Source: Bacteroidota bacterium (GTDB taxonomy: Bacteria > Bacteroidota > Ignavibacteria > Ignavibacteriales > Melioribacteraceae). Taken from it: DNA of 5,093 nucleotides. The notes under the pieces were generated by a model. The model did no database searches. It was not told where the DNA came from and saw only the letters and a list, made by a program, of their open reading frames with translations. This document shows positions 4,811-5,093 of this stretch, piece by piece; positions within the stretch are counted from its first letter, which is position 1, and the number at the start of each line of letters is the position of its first letter. The translations under genes were made by a program, and so were the position numbers. Where the stretch lies: assembly GCA_021812745.1 (NCBI GenBank), contig JAKAMS010000216.1, positions 1-5,093 of the forward strand, read 5' to 3'.

Positions 4811-4845
4811 TCCCTTTGTTCTGGTTATAGCGTTTTTTCTATTTG

Positions 4846-4891
4846 TCCTAACTGTCCTATTCTTCCTATCCTTTTCTAATTCCCTTTCCTA
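4846..4891 (+). repeat. Degenerate TCCTA repeats in a pyrimidine tract
   Basis: TCCTA occurs at 4846, 4855 and 4864 (9-nt steps), TTCTA at 4874, and TCCTA again at 4887. This fills most of the 165-nt gap between the holin-like and lysin genes, which contains no gene. On the minus strand it reads as TAGGA every 9 nt. It may be a protein-binding array or simply compositional bias. Confidence 0.35.
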
Positions 4892-4902
4892 AATCTACAG
4901 TG
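4880..4902 (+). repeat. Leader motif, copy 2, before the lysin gene
   Basis: TTCCCTTTCC followed by TAAAT-C-TACAGTG, ending 51 nt before the ATG at 4954. It matches the block at 4455-4476 apart from three small length or base differences. Its position relative to its gene is nearly the same as in copy 1 (51 against 45 nt). Confidence 0.4.
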
Positions 4903-4953
4903 CACCACTCAATCACTTTTCTTTTTTTTACATTCAAAAATATTTTGCAACAA

Positions 4954-5093
4954 ATGACCAATGACTTCATTACATCCTTCAACAAAGCCCTATCCAACGA
5001 AGGCTTCATCAGCACCAACGCTGCCGATAAAGGCGGTTTCACATACAAAGGAATTTCCCGTGTAAAGCACCCGTCTTGGTCCGGATGGAAAAT
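4954..5093 (+). CDS. GH108-type muramidase / phage lysin (N-terminal part; 3' end outside window)
   Basis: The reading frame is open from the ATG at 4954 through the right edge (46 codons and 2 bases). The visible N-terminus, 'FNKALSNEGFISTNAADKGG' followed by 'FTYKGISRVKHPSWSGWK', matches the start of glycoside hydrolase family 108 proteins (also called secretion activator or peptidoglycan domain proteins). These cut the glycan chain of peptidoglycan. The family pattern is EGG(Y/F)-x-N-xxD-xGG-x-T-x-x-GIS. E16 in 'NEG' (residues 15-17) is the expected catalytic Glu; the usual second Gly is Phe here. There is no signal peptide, so release would need a holin, which fits the gene just upstream. 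There is no Shine-Dalgarno sequence; the frame is open further upstream with GTG at 4900 and TTG at 4945, but the domain begins right after this ATG. All four visible Phe codons are TTC, against three TTT and one TTC in the HEPN gene, hinting at a different origin. Confidence 0.8.
   Translation, partial: MTNDFITSFNKALSNEGFISTNAADKGGFTYKGISRVKHPSWSGWK

Noticed and set aside
4866..5048. 60-codon minus-strand frame at the right end
   Set aside because: It is antisense to the GH108-type lysin start, which matches a known family pattern.
1..5093. tRNA or rRNA genes, CRISPR arrays, insertion sequences, attachment-site repeats
   Set aside because: I saw no cloverleaf, repeat-spacer array, transposase or paired terminal repeats on either strand.

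Overview
The window looks like chromosomal DNA of an Ignavibacteria-type bacterium (Bacteroidota/Chlorobi lineage). The best clue is the C-terminal sorting domain of the 517-residue secreted protein, with its 'NYPNPFNP' motif and 'GIYFYKL' ending. This is the type IX secretion signal found in very large numbers in that group. The DNA is AT-rich, several starts lack a Shine-Dalgarno sequence, and one promoter fits the Bacteroidota TTG / TAnnTTTG pattern. The taxonomic call is an inference.

Layout. (1) Positions 1-855, minus strand: a metal-responsive unit. A CadC-type ArsR repressor (369-791) sits under a consensus-like promoter (TTGACA, 17 nt, TATTTT) whose -10 box lies on a perfect inverted repeat, so it very probably represses itself. 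Behind it, 24 nt away, is a lipoprotein with a small OB-fold-like domain (1-344) that runs off the left edge. Any efflux pump of the operon would lie beyond that edge. (2) Positions 832-1088: a 257-nt divergent gap with no gene. (3) Positions 1089-3165, plus strand: a small membrane-anchored or exported Cys-rich protein, then a Met-rich secreted protein with two copies of a beta-domain and a type IX sorting tail. Both look like envelope metal-binding proteins, which fits the neighbouring metal sensor, but no substrate can be read from the sequence. A strong hairpin (3197-3228) closes this block. (4) Positions 3249-4344, plus strand: a two-gene toxin-antitoxin-like module. A winged-helix/minimal nucleotidyltransferase fusion overlaps by 8 nt a HEPN-family protein with an altered catalytic motif. 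The module has its own promoter followed by two tandem 20-bp operator-like palindromes. (5) Positions 4345-5093, plus strand: a probable phage-derived lysis pair, a small one-span membrane protein (holin-like) and the start of a GH108-type muramidase. Each is preceded by a pyrimidine-rich leader containing a shared TACAGTG-ending motif.

The parts most worth following are the HTH-MNT/HEPN module with its tandem palindromic operator, the paired leader motifs of the lysis genes, and the CadC unit next to unfamiliar Cys-rich and Met-rich envelope proteins.
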